In this document: piece after piece, positions 44,303 through 56,106 of the stretch
Position numbering within the stretch: the first letter of the stretch is position 1
Layout: the number at the start of each line of letters is the position of its first letter
Assembly: GCA_037042915.1 (NCBI GenBank)
Contig: CM073200.1
Span: 744,001 to 808,000, forward strand
DNA length: 64,000 nt
Direction of reading: 5' to 3'
Origin: Auricularia sp. M13
Lineage: Eukaryota; Basidiomycota; Agaricomycetes; Auriculariales; Auriculariaceae
Notes under the pieces: model-generated
Database searches by the model: none
Told to the model about the DNA's origin: nothing
What the model saw: the letters and a program-made list of their open reading frames with translations, nothing else
Position numbers and translations under genes: made by a program

Positions 44303-45528
44303 CTGATGCGTTGCAAGTAGCGGAAAGACGAGGCGAAGTGCGGAGTTCGTATCGGCGCAGGCCGTACATACCACGCCGTGTGCCACGCGAGTAGGCTCGT
44401 GACCAGCCGCTTAATTTCAAAGTCCGATGTGTCGCGTCTGGTTACGAGACTACCACGCGAGGGCCGAGTCTGCAGCCGCGAACACAGTGGGGAGTCGGGG
44501 CTGAATCAGTGCCCCGTTCCAGTTTTATAGATTGCCGATCAACTACCTAGATAACATATAATGGACTGAGCTGGCCAGCCTCGAGAGAACTTGTTACGCC
44601 GACCACGGCCCGTAGGAATGTAATGTAGCCCGCTCAAGGGCTAATACACGAAATGGATGCTAACCAACTGATAAGACGCATCCCTAGCTGGAGGACTGAC
44701 TCAACATCATTGTAATAGAGGTTGTGTACTTATCGTTGAGGCACTGCCGCGGAGGCGGTTCCACCTTCGGAGTGCCCAGCAAGTCGTGCATGACCAAGTT
44801 CTCAAATAGACATTATCCTTCCAACACAGATACAGCTGTCAGGATATCGGCAATACCTACAAACGCTGCCGGTCACGACGGTACGACTCGCACTGCAGAC
44901 GGCGATGAACTGAGTGTATTGCACGTCTTCGACGACGATAACGAGGGTATGTACATCTTCACTTCCAGCTCGCCCGACAACGTGCGGCAATGCGGCGGCG
45001 CGCCACTCAAAAACATAAATTTCGAGATTTTTGCAGCGATAGTCCTCACAGGTCCCGACGTTCGGGGAAGAAAGAACCCACAGCCGAAGGCTCAAACGAG
45101 AGACAACCATGCAATGATACAGTTCAATTTTGATAGAGAGGTCTCTAAACATCTCTCAGACTTACTGCCAAGGAGTACCGGTCCAGGGACATGGTGGCCG
45201 GTGGGGTCCCGTCATGAAGTGTAAATCATGATGGTGCAGCTCTTTAGTTTCAGATACCGAGTGCATATGCACATTTATCACAGCTGCCAGTCGGGTGCAA
45301 AGATGAGACACTGTCTCCCCATCTTATTTCACATTCTCAGCCTCTGAGATCTGAGACTGGGCGCATCGGTGACGTTTGGTTTGCACCCGGGTCCTGTCAG
45401 ACGGCGCATAAGCGCCCGGGATCCACCGAAACGCCCCCAGTGCCAAAAAATTGGGGCAGCTGAATGCCCGACGCGGCTTGGAGCGCTCCTTTCCCTTCTA
45501 TCACCACCATCGACCGTCGCCTTGCACG
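44303..45528. other. Intergenic stretch upstream of ACC1
   Basis: About 1.2 kb. A 166-codon plus-strand frame (44724-45224) has no recognisable motif and low similarity to neighbouring codon use. It probably contains the ACC1 promoter. Confidence 0.35.
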
Positions 45529-48500
45529 ATGGCCGCGGTAGACCACTCTAAAGTTGCCCATTTCATCGGTCAGTGACCAGCGAGCCCGCATCCCGGGGGC
45601 TGACGCGCTCCAGGGGGCAATTCACTCGACAAGGCCGCGCCTGGCAGCGTCACGGACTTTGTGAAGCAGCATGGCGGCCATACAGTCATCACAAAGGTTT
45701 GCATTGCAGTTATGCTGCAAGTTCCAATTTCTGAAGTTTCCAGGTGCTCATTGCCAACAACGGCGAGTATATGCAAAAAGAAGTGGAATACAGTGAATTT
45801 CTGACGCGTCGCAGGCATTGCGGCAGTCAAGGAAATCAGGTCTATTCGCCAGTGGTCCTATGAGACCTTTGGTACTGAACGCGCCATTGAGTTCACCGTA
45901 ATGGCCACGCCCGAGGACCTCAAGGTTAACGCGGACTACATTCGCATGGCCGACCAGTATATCGAGGTGCCAGGAGGCACAAACAACAATAATTACGCCA
46001 ACGTCGACTTCATCGTCGACGTTGCCGAGCGCGCCGGTGTGCACGCTGTCTGGGCCGGCTGGGGTCACGCCTCGGAGAATCCGCGCCTGCCCGAGTCGCT
46101 CGCCGCCTCCAAGCACAAAATCGTCTTCATTGGCCCGCCCGGCACTGCTATGCGCTCTCTGGGCGACAAAATCTCGAGTACCATCGTCGCGCAGTCGGCG
46201 GGCGTACCTACTATGCCCTGGTCCGGTACTGGCATCACCGACACCGAGCTCTCGCCGCAGGGCTGGGTAACTGTGCCTGACAAGGCGTACAAGGACGCGT
46301 GCGTGACCACCGTCGAGGAAGGTCTCGAAAAAGCCGAGCAGATTGGCTACCCGGTCATGATTAAGGCCTCCGAGGGCGGCGGTGGCAAGGGTATCCGCAA
46401 GGTCGAGTCGCCCGACAGCTTCAGGAACGCGTTCGGCGCTGTGCTTGGCGAGGTGCCGGGCTCGCCGGTCTTCATCATGAAACTGGCTCCGTCAGCGCGC
46501 CATCTTGAGGTCCAGGTGCTGGCTGACCAGTACGGGAACGCTATCTCCCTCTTTGGACGCGACTGTTCCGTCCAGCGCCGCCACCAGAAGATCATCGAGG
46601 AGGCGCCCGTCACGATCGCGCGGCCTGAGCTCTTCGAGGAGATGGAGCGGGCTGCAGTGAGGCTGTCGAAGCTCGTCGGCTATGTCAGTGCCGGCACCGT
46701 CGAATGTATGCGTTCCTATTCTCTCGTTGCGGTTGTTGGCTGACATTGTGATCAGATCTCTACAGCCACCAGGAAGATGCGTTCTACTTCCTCGAACTGA
46801 ACCCGCGTCTGCAAGTCGAGCACCCGACAACGGAGATGGTCTCGGGCGTCAACCTGCCCGCCGCGCAGCTCCAGATTGCCATGGGAGTCCCGCTCCACCG
46901 CATCCGCGACATTCGCCAGCTGTACGGCATGGCGCCGCACGCGTCCTCGGAGATCGACTTCGACATGATCAAGCCCGAGTCGAACCAGACGCAGCGCAAG
47001 CCGCGCCCCAAGGGTCATGTCATCGCCGTGCGCATCACCGCAGAGAACCCCGACGCGGGCTTCAAGCCGTCCAGCGGCACGCTCCAGGAGCTCAACTTCC
47101 GCTCAAACACGAACGTCTGGGGCTACTTCTCGGTCGGTTCTGCCGGCGGCCTGCACGAGTTCGCCGACAGCCAGTTCGGCCATATCTTCGCGTACGGCGC
47201 GGACCGCGGGCAGAGCAGGAAGAACATGGTCGTCGCGCTCAAGGAGCTCAGCATCCGCGGCGACTTCCGCACGACGGTCGAGTACCTGATCAACCTGCTC
47301 CAGACGCAGGCGTTCGAGGAGAACACGATGACCACCGCCTGGCTCGACACGCTCATCAGCAACAAGCTCACGCCGGAGCGTCCAGACTGGGCACTTGCGG
47401 TCATCTGCGGTGCGGTGACGAAGGCGCATATCCAGTCTGAGGCGTGCTGGGCTGAATACAAGCGTATCCTCGACAAGGGCCAGGTGCCGGCCAAGGACGT
47501 GCTTAAGACGGTTTTTGCGGCTGAGTTTATCTACGAAGGCAGCCGCTACCAGTTCACGGCCGCGCGTGCCAGCGTCAACACATGGTGGCTCTACCTCAAT
47601 GGTGGAAAGACTCTTGTCGGTGCGCGCTCGCTTGCCGATGGCGGCCTCTTGGTACTTCTCGATGGCAAGAGCCACTCCGTGTATTGGCGAGAGGAAGTTG
47701 GCGCGACGCGCTTGATGATTGATAGCAAGACGTGCCTCATTGAGCAAGAGAACGACCCAACGCAGCTGCGCAGCCCGAGCCCGGGCAAGCTCGTGCGTTT
47801 CTTCATCGACAGTGGAGACCACATCAAGGCTGGCGAGCCGTATGCAGAAATTGAGGTACGCATTCGGATGTTGCATATGTCGTCATGAGCTCACGGTTTT
47901 TCTGCAGGTTATGAAGATGTACATGCCGCTCGTGGCATCCGAGGACGGTATCGCGCAGTTCGTCAAGCAGCCTGGTGTCAGTCTCGAGCCTGGCGACATC
48001 CTCGGCATCCTCACGCTGGACGACCCTGCGCGCGTGAAGCACGCCAAGCCGTTCGAGGGCTTGCTTCCCGCCATGGGTCTGCCCCACGTCTCCGGCAACA
48101 AGCCACACCAGAGGCTAGAGTACTGTGTCGACGTCCTCAACAACATCCTCGACGGGTACGACAACTCGGCGATGATGAGCGCGATCCTCAAGGAACTCAT
48201 CGAGGTGCTGCGCAACCCTGAGCTGCCGTTCTACGCGATTGGGTCCATCCTCAGCACGCTGAGCCAGCGCATGCCCGCGAAGCTCGAGGACGCCATTCGC
48301 CACGCAATGGATGTCGCTAAGGCGAAGGGCGTCCAGGAGTTCCCCGGCTCGAGGATCAAAAAGGCCATCGACTACTACCTCACGGAGCAAGTGCGCCCGA
48401 CTGAGCAGGCCATGGTGCGCGCGCAGCTCGCGCCACTCATGGAGGCCGTGGATCGCTTCCGCGGCGGGCTGAAGGCGCATGAATGCGCGACAATCACCGC

Positions 48501-51500
48501 GCTGCTTGCTCGCTACCAGGAGACCGAGCAGCTCTTCGGCGGGAGCATCGAGGCGCGCGTGCTGGAGCTGCGCGACAAGTACAAGACGGATCTCGACAAG
48601 GTCGCAGCGCTTGTGCTCAGCCACACGAAGGCGCTGAGCAAGAGCAAGCTCGTGCTTGCCTTGCTTGACCTCGTCAAGAGCGAGGGGTCGTCGTACGCCG
48701 ACCAAAATATGAACGAGGTGCTGCGTGCTTTGGCGAGCTTGGAAGGACGGTGAGCTGTGTTGGCTCGCTTGGCTGTTGTCCCCTGCTGACATCGAGTGAA
48801 GTTCTTCTACGGCTGTTTCTCTCAAGGCCCGTGAGGTCCTCATCATGACGCAGATGCCATCCTTGAAGGAGCGGACGGTGCAGATGGAACAGGTCCTCAA
48901 GGCCTCTGTCAGTTCCAGCTATTACGGCGAATCTGGAATCGGTCATCGGTACGTCCGACTTCATTTATCATTACTACGCATAGTGTCTAATGCATTCCGT
49001 AGCATGCCATCCGCAGAGGTGCTGCGTGAACTTACGGATTCAAAGTGGATCGTCTTCGATGTCCTCCCGGCTTTCTTCACCCATGAAGATCCATGGATTG
49101 TGCTCGGTGCGTTTTACTAGCCTCGCTTGCTTATGCATGGTCTGACTCTTGCTTAGCTGCCCTGGAGGTCTATGTTCGCCGTTCATACCGTGCGTACACG
49201 GTCAACTATATCGACTATGAGGAGGGAGATGGCCTCGATGATGGCGAAGCACCGAACATTGTCACTTGGCAGTTCAAGCTTAGCCAGACGCGCTCGCCGC
49301 CGTCCACGCCTTCGTTGATGAACTTCAGGTTAGCCAACGCTGCCTCTGATATGCGCTGCTTTGCTCATTTCGTATGTGCAGCGAACGTCGCCAAGGCTCC
49401 GTCAGCGACCTCAGCTACGTGATCAACAAGCATCGTGAACCGACGCGTTCTGGCGCCATTGCTGCGTTCACCAACCTCGCTGCCCTCGAGCGTGGATTTG
49501 AGAAGGTTGTCAACGCACTCCCTGCCTTTGACCCGCTGCGCTTCGAGCAACAGTACAACACGACGCAGCCGCCCAATGTGCTTACCATTGCGGTCCAGGT
49601 CTTCAACAAGGAGGATGACCTTGACGACTCTGTCTGGCAGGACAAGTTCATCGCGCTTGTCAACAATCGCATGGAGCTGATGCACAGTCGCGGCGTTCGT
49701 CGCATTTCTTTCCTCATCTGCCGCCCCGACGGGCAGTACCCGTGGTACTACACACTGCGCGAGTCGGACGGGGTTTGGAAGGAAGAGGCCGCCCTTCGTA
49801 ACATTGAGCCGGCGCTTGCATACCAGCTCGAGCTCGGCCGTTTGTCCAACTACAACCTCACGCCGTGCTTCGCCGAGACCCGCCAGATTCATATCTACCA
49901 CGCCATCGCGAAGGAGAACCAGTTCGATACTCGCTTCTTCATTCGCGCTCTTGTCCGCCCTGGCAGGCTGCGTGGTGGAATGACAACAGCAGAGTACCTG
50001 ATTTCTGAGACGGACCGTCTCGTCGCGTCCATCTTGGACTCGCTGGAAGTCATCGGCCAGCAGTATCGCAACTCCGATTGCAACCACATCTACATCAACT
50101 TCGTCTACAACTTGAATGTCACGTACGACGAAGTTGTCCAAGCCATGGCCGGCTTCATCGAGCGTCACGGCAAGCGTCTCTGGCGGCTTCACGTCACAGG
50201 CGCTGAAATTCGCGTCGTCCTCGAAGACGACGAGGGCAACGTGACGCCTATTCGCGCGGTCATCGAGAATGTATCGGGCTTCATTGTCAACTACCACGGT
50301 TACCAGGAGATTACGACGGACAGGGGTACCAAGATTTTGAAGTCCATTGGCGAGATGGGCCCGTTGCACTTGCAGCCCGTCAACCAGCCGTATCCGACCA
50401 AGGAGTCCCTGCAGCCCAAGCGCTACCAGGCCCACATCATCGGAACGACGTATGTGTACGACTTCCCCGATCTTTTCTCCAAGGCGCTGCAGAACATGTG
50501 GCTCGAGGCTCGCGCTGAGAAGCCCGGTCTTGTTATCCCGAAGAAGGTGCTCGAGTCGCGCGAACTTGTGCTGGACGAGCACGACAACCTGCAGGAGGTC
50601 GACCGCGCCGCGGGCAACAACACCATCGGCATGGTTGCGTGGGTGTTCACGATGCGTACACCGGAATACCCCGAGGGTCGCCAGGTCGTGGCCATCGCGA
50701 ACGACATCACATACAAGATCGGCTCGTTTGGTCCTCTCGAGGACCAATTCTTCAACCTTGCTTCGCAGTACGCGCGCCGGTTTGGTTATCCTCGCATATA
50801 CTTGTCTGCCAATTCCGGCGCGCGCATCGGTCTTGCGGAGGAGATTATGGGCTTATTCTCCGTCGCATGGAACGTACCAGAGCAGCCGGACAAGGGCATC
50901 GATTACCTCTACCTTACCCACGAGAACTTCCTGAAGCTCAACGAGAAGGGCACGCGGAGCGTCAACACGGAGGAAATCGAGGTGGAAGGCGAGAAGCGTC
51001 ACAAGATCACGGACATTATTGGTCTTCAAGACGGCCTAGGCGTGGAGTCGCTCCGTGGCTCAGGTCTCATTGCCGGTGAGACCTCGCGCGCGTACGATGA
51101 CATTTTCACTATAACGCTTGTGACTGCTCGCTCCGTGGGCATCGGCGCCTATCTCGTTCGCCTTGGCCAACGTGCCATCCAAGTCGAGGGCCAGCCAATC
51201 ATTCTGACAGGAGCAAGCGCTCTCAACAAGGTCCTGGGACGCGAGGTCTATACGTCGAATCTCCAGCTTGGCGGCACCCAGATCATGTACAAGAACGGTG
51301 TATCCCACTTGACGGCTGCGAGTGACCTCGAAGGTGCCACACACATCGTGCGTTGGCTATCGTACATCCCCGAGCGTCGTGGAGCACCGCTTCCTATCAC
51401 CATCCCCGTTGATACTTGGGATCGTGAAATCGGCTACACTCCGCCCAAGGGCGCGTATGATCCTCGCTGGTTCATCGAGGGCAAGGAAGAGGACGGCTCG

Positions 51501-53028
51501 TGGCTTAGCGGTTTCTTCGATGACAAGTCGTTCCAAGAAACATTGGGCGGTTGGGCACAGACAGTGGTAAGTAGCTTTGTTCCGCCTGCTCTCTGCTGGA
51601 AAGCTTAATCGCTGTAGGTTACTGGGCGTGCTCGTCTTGGTGGCATTCCTATGGGTGTGATTGCGGTGGAGAGTGCGTTTCCAGATGCAACAAATTATTG
51701 ACGTCGTTCACTAACCATTCAATAGCCCGTACTGTTGAACGTGTTGTTCCTGCGGACCCGGCTAATCCGCTCTCATTCGAACAACGCATCATGGAGGCTG
51801 GTCAAGTCTGGTACCCCAACTCGTCGTACAAGACCGCTCAGGCGATCTTCGACTTCAATCGCGAGGGTCTACCCTTAATCATTTTTGCCAACTGGCGTGG
51901 CTTTTCGGGCGGCCAGCAGGACATGGTACATCGCGTGTAGTACCTCACGATGCTTTTTAGCTGACCGTTGCACAGTACGACGAGGTGCTCAAGCAAGGCT
52001 CGAAGATCGTAGATGGCCTGTCGAGTTACAAACAGCCCATCTTCGTCTATATTATCCCCAATGGCGAACTTGTAGGTTTTTCTTTGTCCGACGCTCCTAG
52101 CTTTGCTAATGGCCTGCAGCGCGGCGGCGCATGGGTCGTGCTCGATCCCTCTATCAACTCGGAGCAAATGCAGATGTATGCCGACGTGGAAGCCCGCGCT
52201 GGTGTTCTCGGTTAGTTGGCGTCATGGCGCTGTCGTCCAATTATGCTCAACTATTCGCAGAGCCTGAGGGTGTCGTCGAGATTAAATGTGAGCTAACTGC
52301 CACTTCACGAAAGTCTTTGCTGATCAGGCCGTGTAGTGCGTCGCGAGAAGCTTCTTGCGCTCATGGATCGTCTTGATCCTACTTACGCGGCCCTCAAGCG
52401 CGCGAGCACGGACAAGACGGCGTCAGCTGAGGAACGCGCAGATGCGACCGAGAAGCTTGCCGCAAGGGAGCAGGAGCTGCAACCTGCTTATAAATCGCTC
52501 GCTCTTCTTTATGCTGATTTGCATGAGTGAGTGGTGCTCGACGAGACCGCTTGATTCGTGCTTATAATGTTCACTTTCAGTCGCGTCGGACGCATGGAGG
52601 CGAAGGGCTGTGCAAAGCGCACAGTCTGGAAAGACTCCCGCCGTTTCTTCTACTGGGCACTTCGTGCACGACTTGCGCGCTCGTCTGCTCTGGCCCAGAT
52701 TGCGAAGGCGAACGCGGAGCTGAGCCTCGAGCAGCGCATTCTCCTGCTCGATACATTGCTGCCCTCTGTCGCCCCAACCACCATGCGTGAGACCGCCGAG
52801 ATGCTGGAGGCGCTTGACTTGTCTCGTCTCCTGACACAAGTCCGGGGAGATTATCTTGCCCGTCGCTTTGTCGAGCTCGCGCTTGCGGACCGCCAGGCGG
52901 TGGTCGAAGGTCTCGAGCGCCTTCGCGATCGTCTGTCCACGGACGAGAAGAACGCCATCATTGCAGCGCTGCAGGGCTCTGCTGTGGAAACCTCACCCGG
53001 TGCGGGACTTGGCTTGGACAAGGCATAA
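45529..53028 (+). CDS. ACC1: Acetyl-CoA carboxylase
   Basis: Seventeen exons with closed phases give 2229 aa: 45529-45568, 45614-45696, 45744-45762, 45815-46705, 46756-47855, 47908-48749, 48802-48948, 49003-49106, 49157-49328, 49382-51566, 51618-51672, 51726-51925, 51976-52071, 52120-52210, 52261-52287, 52337-52526, 52581-53028. It makes malonyl-CoA for fatty acid synthesis in the cytosol. Biotin carboxylase: [48 protein letters not shown]. Biotin carrier: VMKMYMPL, with biotinyl Lys about 714, made at an exon join. A long central region precedes the carboxyltransferase: [59 protein letters not shown]. The third intron (45763-45814) needs a GC donor. Exon 16 may start at 52328 instead. Confidence 0.97.
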
Positions 53029-53503
53029 TCTGATGCTGACCTCGGTCATTGGTCCGTTGTCAGGCCCTCCGTCCTACACGACCGTTTGACTGCTGCCGTT
53101 GTGGCGGAATTTCTCTCCATTATCGCTGTCGCGCACTTTGCTGTTTTCGCTCGTTTCCCTCGTCCGGTAGATTTCGTAGTAGATGCATTCCCAAAACGTA
53201 CCATCGTATGGTGTACCATAGTCACTGATACTCACGCTAGAAGTCAACGCAGATTCGTTATGATTCATATTTCTACTTCGGAGTGGCCGTCAATCGTGGC
53301 GGCAGTCCTAGCAATGTGTAGTCCTAAGTCAAATATGAGTTGCGCAGTCATGAGTTCAAGTTGATGCTGCCCACCGTAAGTAGGTACCCGTGGAGGTTGT
53401 GATTATGAAGTTACAGAGCGGGACGCGGCCTTCCAAGTGCAGAATGATGGAGTGTCTGATCAATATCTGTATTGAATATGCTTGAATATGACAACTGCGA
53501 CTT
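53029..53503. other. Intergenic stretch after ACC1
   Basis: About 475 bp with the ACC1 3' flank. No supported gene; it ends at the duplication breakpoint. Confidence 0.4.
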
Positions 53504-54430
53504 CGAACAGCGCGATCGCGGCGCGCGCGGGCGCTGGGCCGGCGTGGAAGCAGGACGACGAGGATGAGCGGTTCTTTGGCGCCGAGGAAGATGTGCCGCT
53601 CGCCGTGTGGCAGCAGCAGCGCACCGGGCGGCGGTGATGCGGCGTGCGGCGCCACTCTTCGTCTTCTGCGCGCGCGTCGCATTTTATCTGTTTTGCCCGT
53701 TGTCTCTGTCTCTGCTTCTGTCTCTGTCTCGCTCACCCACTCGGACTTCCTCTCCAGACAGAACGCTTGTATTCCACACACCACCCACTCATCATGATGA
53801 CCTAGACACTCGCCCCGAGCATGCATCCGTCTCCTCTCCTCTGCCCTGCCCTACGTTGCCCTGTTTGTTACCTCCCATGTCTCGCTGCACTCTCGTTTTC
53901 CCTTGCTCTATTCTCTCTTCTCGCCGACTATTCTTGCTCTAGTCCCATCCCCTCCCAGCCGCCGACCCCCACCACCAAACCCCGTCGTGTCCAGCTTGTC
54001 CGATATATCTTATTCACCTTTGAGCAAACGAAACGGATACCCGAGGATTGGCGCCGCGTGAGGAATGATTCTACCCTTGACTCAATGATTGCGTCAAGAA
54101 GAATCTTCTCGGACAACCCTTTGCCCGCCATTGCTGAAGGATTCTCGCGTTCGACCAATGGGATCGCGTAGAAATTGCTTCCGGTAGGGAAATGTCGACG
54201 TCGTGCATCGTTTCGAGGAGAGTCCCCTCCTTGAAGAGAAGTACTTTGCGATGATCAAGTCCATCCGGTAATCCATTTGCACCGCCACCGCTGTACAATG
54301 TCCGTCCGGGCCAATCACAGAGCACCTACATTGCTTCCGGTGCACAAAGATCGTCGACATGCGCAAAATCCTCCTCTCCTCGCTGTTTGCATGGATACTT
54401 CGCACAGCCACCATCGAAGGAGCATTGCTC
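53504..54430. repeat. Inverted segmental duplication, copy 2 (pairs with 38725-39672)
   Basis: This is the reverse complement of 38725-39672. The breakpoint at 53504 falls inside the last exon of the Zds source gene (at CGAACAGCGCGATCGC). The first part to about 54.0 kb is nearly identical to copy 1; the rest has diverged clearly. Confidence 0.9.
53506..53637 (+). pseudogene. Fragment of the Zds gene 3' end
   Basis: This holds the final 43 codons and stop of the Zds protein (NSAIAARAGAGPAWKQ to QQQRTGRR), still in frame, without a promoter, start or upstream exons. It was carried here by the inverted duplication. Confidence 0.88.
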
Positions 54431-54743
54431 TAACCAAACATATCATGCACTTTTTACTTTATTACTTCCGGAGGGGAAGATCAACCCTGTCAACAGGGAG
54501 ATTCATGTCCTCGTTGCCTGCTCATAATGTCTTTGGCTGTTCGCACCACCGTATTTTAAGCTCTTCGGGTACAAATATTGACATCATGTATGGCTGTGAC
54601 TGTTGGTACAAGGGAATCTCAGACCAGGTATGTAGTACATGTGCAAATGCGTACATCCAATAGCGATAGGGACATGACAACGAGAGAAAGATATTCGCTT
54701 TCACCAGCAACTCAGTCATGTGCAACGTTGCTCTTCATACCTC
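54431..54743. other. Short stretch between the duplication and a decayed gene
   Basis: About 310 bp with no supported feature. Confidence 0.35.
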
Positions 54744-55703
54744 TCACTGATAGAACAGGCCCACATGTGGTTCTCCCTGGCTGGACGCCTGCGCATCGCT
54801 ATAGCGCCAGTGGCTATCGCTTGAGGGGGCATAGCCCATGAATCTGGGATCTCCATATTGGAAGTCGGAAGTCGACGGCTGGCCGCTGCCGTATGGATTG
54901 GCCCCGGCCAGGGGAACCTGCAGGTGATTTCCAGCTGCATATTGCAACGAGGACGACGACGGCTGGCTCCCGCCATAGGGCGCGTTTGGAACGCCTAAGT
55001 ACTGACTAGGCACACTGGGCTGGTAGATTGAACCATGTTCGGAAATTGCAGGAAGCTGGGTCTGTTGCGTCTGACGAGTGTGGGCGTAACGCTGTGCCCA
55101 GTCCGGGAAATCTGGAGCCTGTAAGCCAGCTTGTATGTTGGATACAGTCTGAATGGGGCTCGTTAGACAATATGGCTATCGATGGCCGCTCAGCGTACAA
55201 CGGCTGCCTGACGGAGGTCGATTATTTCGCCTATGATGTTCTCGAGGGTCGCGGTCCTGCTGCGGCTGAGACGGGTCATGATGCTGTTGGCATTCTTCAG
55301 CAGCCGGAGAATTCTGTGCTCAAAGTGAGTGTCGTCTAGCTGCAGATATATTATCGATCAAAAGGAAGACTCACAGTCGCTGCCTCGCCTGGCAGTCCTC
55401 ATACAACGCCTGGCGGAGGTGAGGGTCGATCATCGACACCTGATTGGCGAGGTGGGCTTCATATTCGGCCAAGGCAGTTGAGATCGCCGAAAGATATCTC
55501 TTGACCATTGCAGTCGTAGGGCGATAGCCACTGGCATCAGCAACACTCTCCGGCAGAAGAGCCCGAGCATTCAGCCCAGTGAAAAGCCGGTCTACCAGAG
55601 GCCACCCAGATCAACCAAGATCAGGTTGGATGATGGAGATAAGCGGATGATCACGACGTGATCTACCCGCAGCTACTCGCGCCGGCTTGCCACCGCATTG
55701 CAT
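54744..55703 (-). pseudogene. Decayed hypothetical gene with in-frame stop
   Basis: A minus-strand coding signal extends over three pieces. The first runs from ATG 55703 (MQCGGKPARVAAGRSRRD) and meets TGA 55611-55613, after which the same frame continues as PLVDRLFTGLNARALLPESV to about 55388. The middle piece (down to 55199) reads HRILRLLKNANSIMTRL and ENIIGEIIDLRQAAV. It joins in phase across a 50-bp intron (55149-55198) to the last exon 55148-54744 (TVSNIQAGLQAPDFPDW, ending EPHVGLFYQ). My join between the first and middle pieces does not keep frame, another sign of decay. The coil-like middle and Tyr/Gln/Ser-rich tail are not a family I recognise. It is divergent from the Plavaka transposase, 400 bp away, and may be an accessory gene of that element. 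Confidence 0.5.
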
Positions 55704-56106
55704 AGCTGACGGTATATGCCACCTAAGAACAAGGCTCTGTCTCCTGTTATAGATTGATAATGTTAGCTGCAATCATGTAAAGCTCTTTTCGGTACCAGTT
55801 GGCGGTCAACAAAGTTTGTGATCAAGACACCGGCCGAACCGACCAGCGTCGCCGTGCTCAACGCACGCCGCTCTCTCTCGCGCGCACGGGTAGGTGAGGG
55901 CTGGTGTCAAAAGGCATTAAAATACGAAGTCTGACACCATGCAAGCCATCGTAGCCTCCTTGCTGGGTACAGCGCCAGTACCGACTGTATCCTAGAGTCC
56001 AACGGTACTCGCACTATCGCGGCACGCAGTACTCTGGCTAAACGTCCGATATATCAGAATTCTATAACTGTGGCAGCTGTACGACTTGCGCTTGGACTAA
56101 CATCCC
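55704..56106. other. Divergent intergenic region
   Basis: About 400 bp between the decayed minus-strand gene and the Plavaka transposase. No clear TATA box or terminal repeat is seen. Confidence 0.35.

Noticed and set aside
44724-45224. 166-codon plus-strand frame upstream of ACC1
   Set aside because: No family features, codon bias unlike neighbours, and no TATA or CT-rich leader seen.
49365-50747. 460-codon minus-strand frame
   Set aside because: Antisense shadow of the ACC1 carboxyltransferase region.
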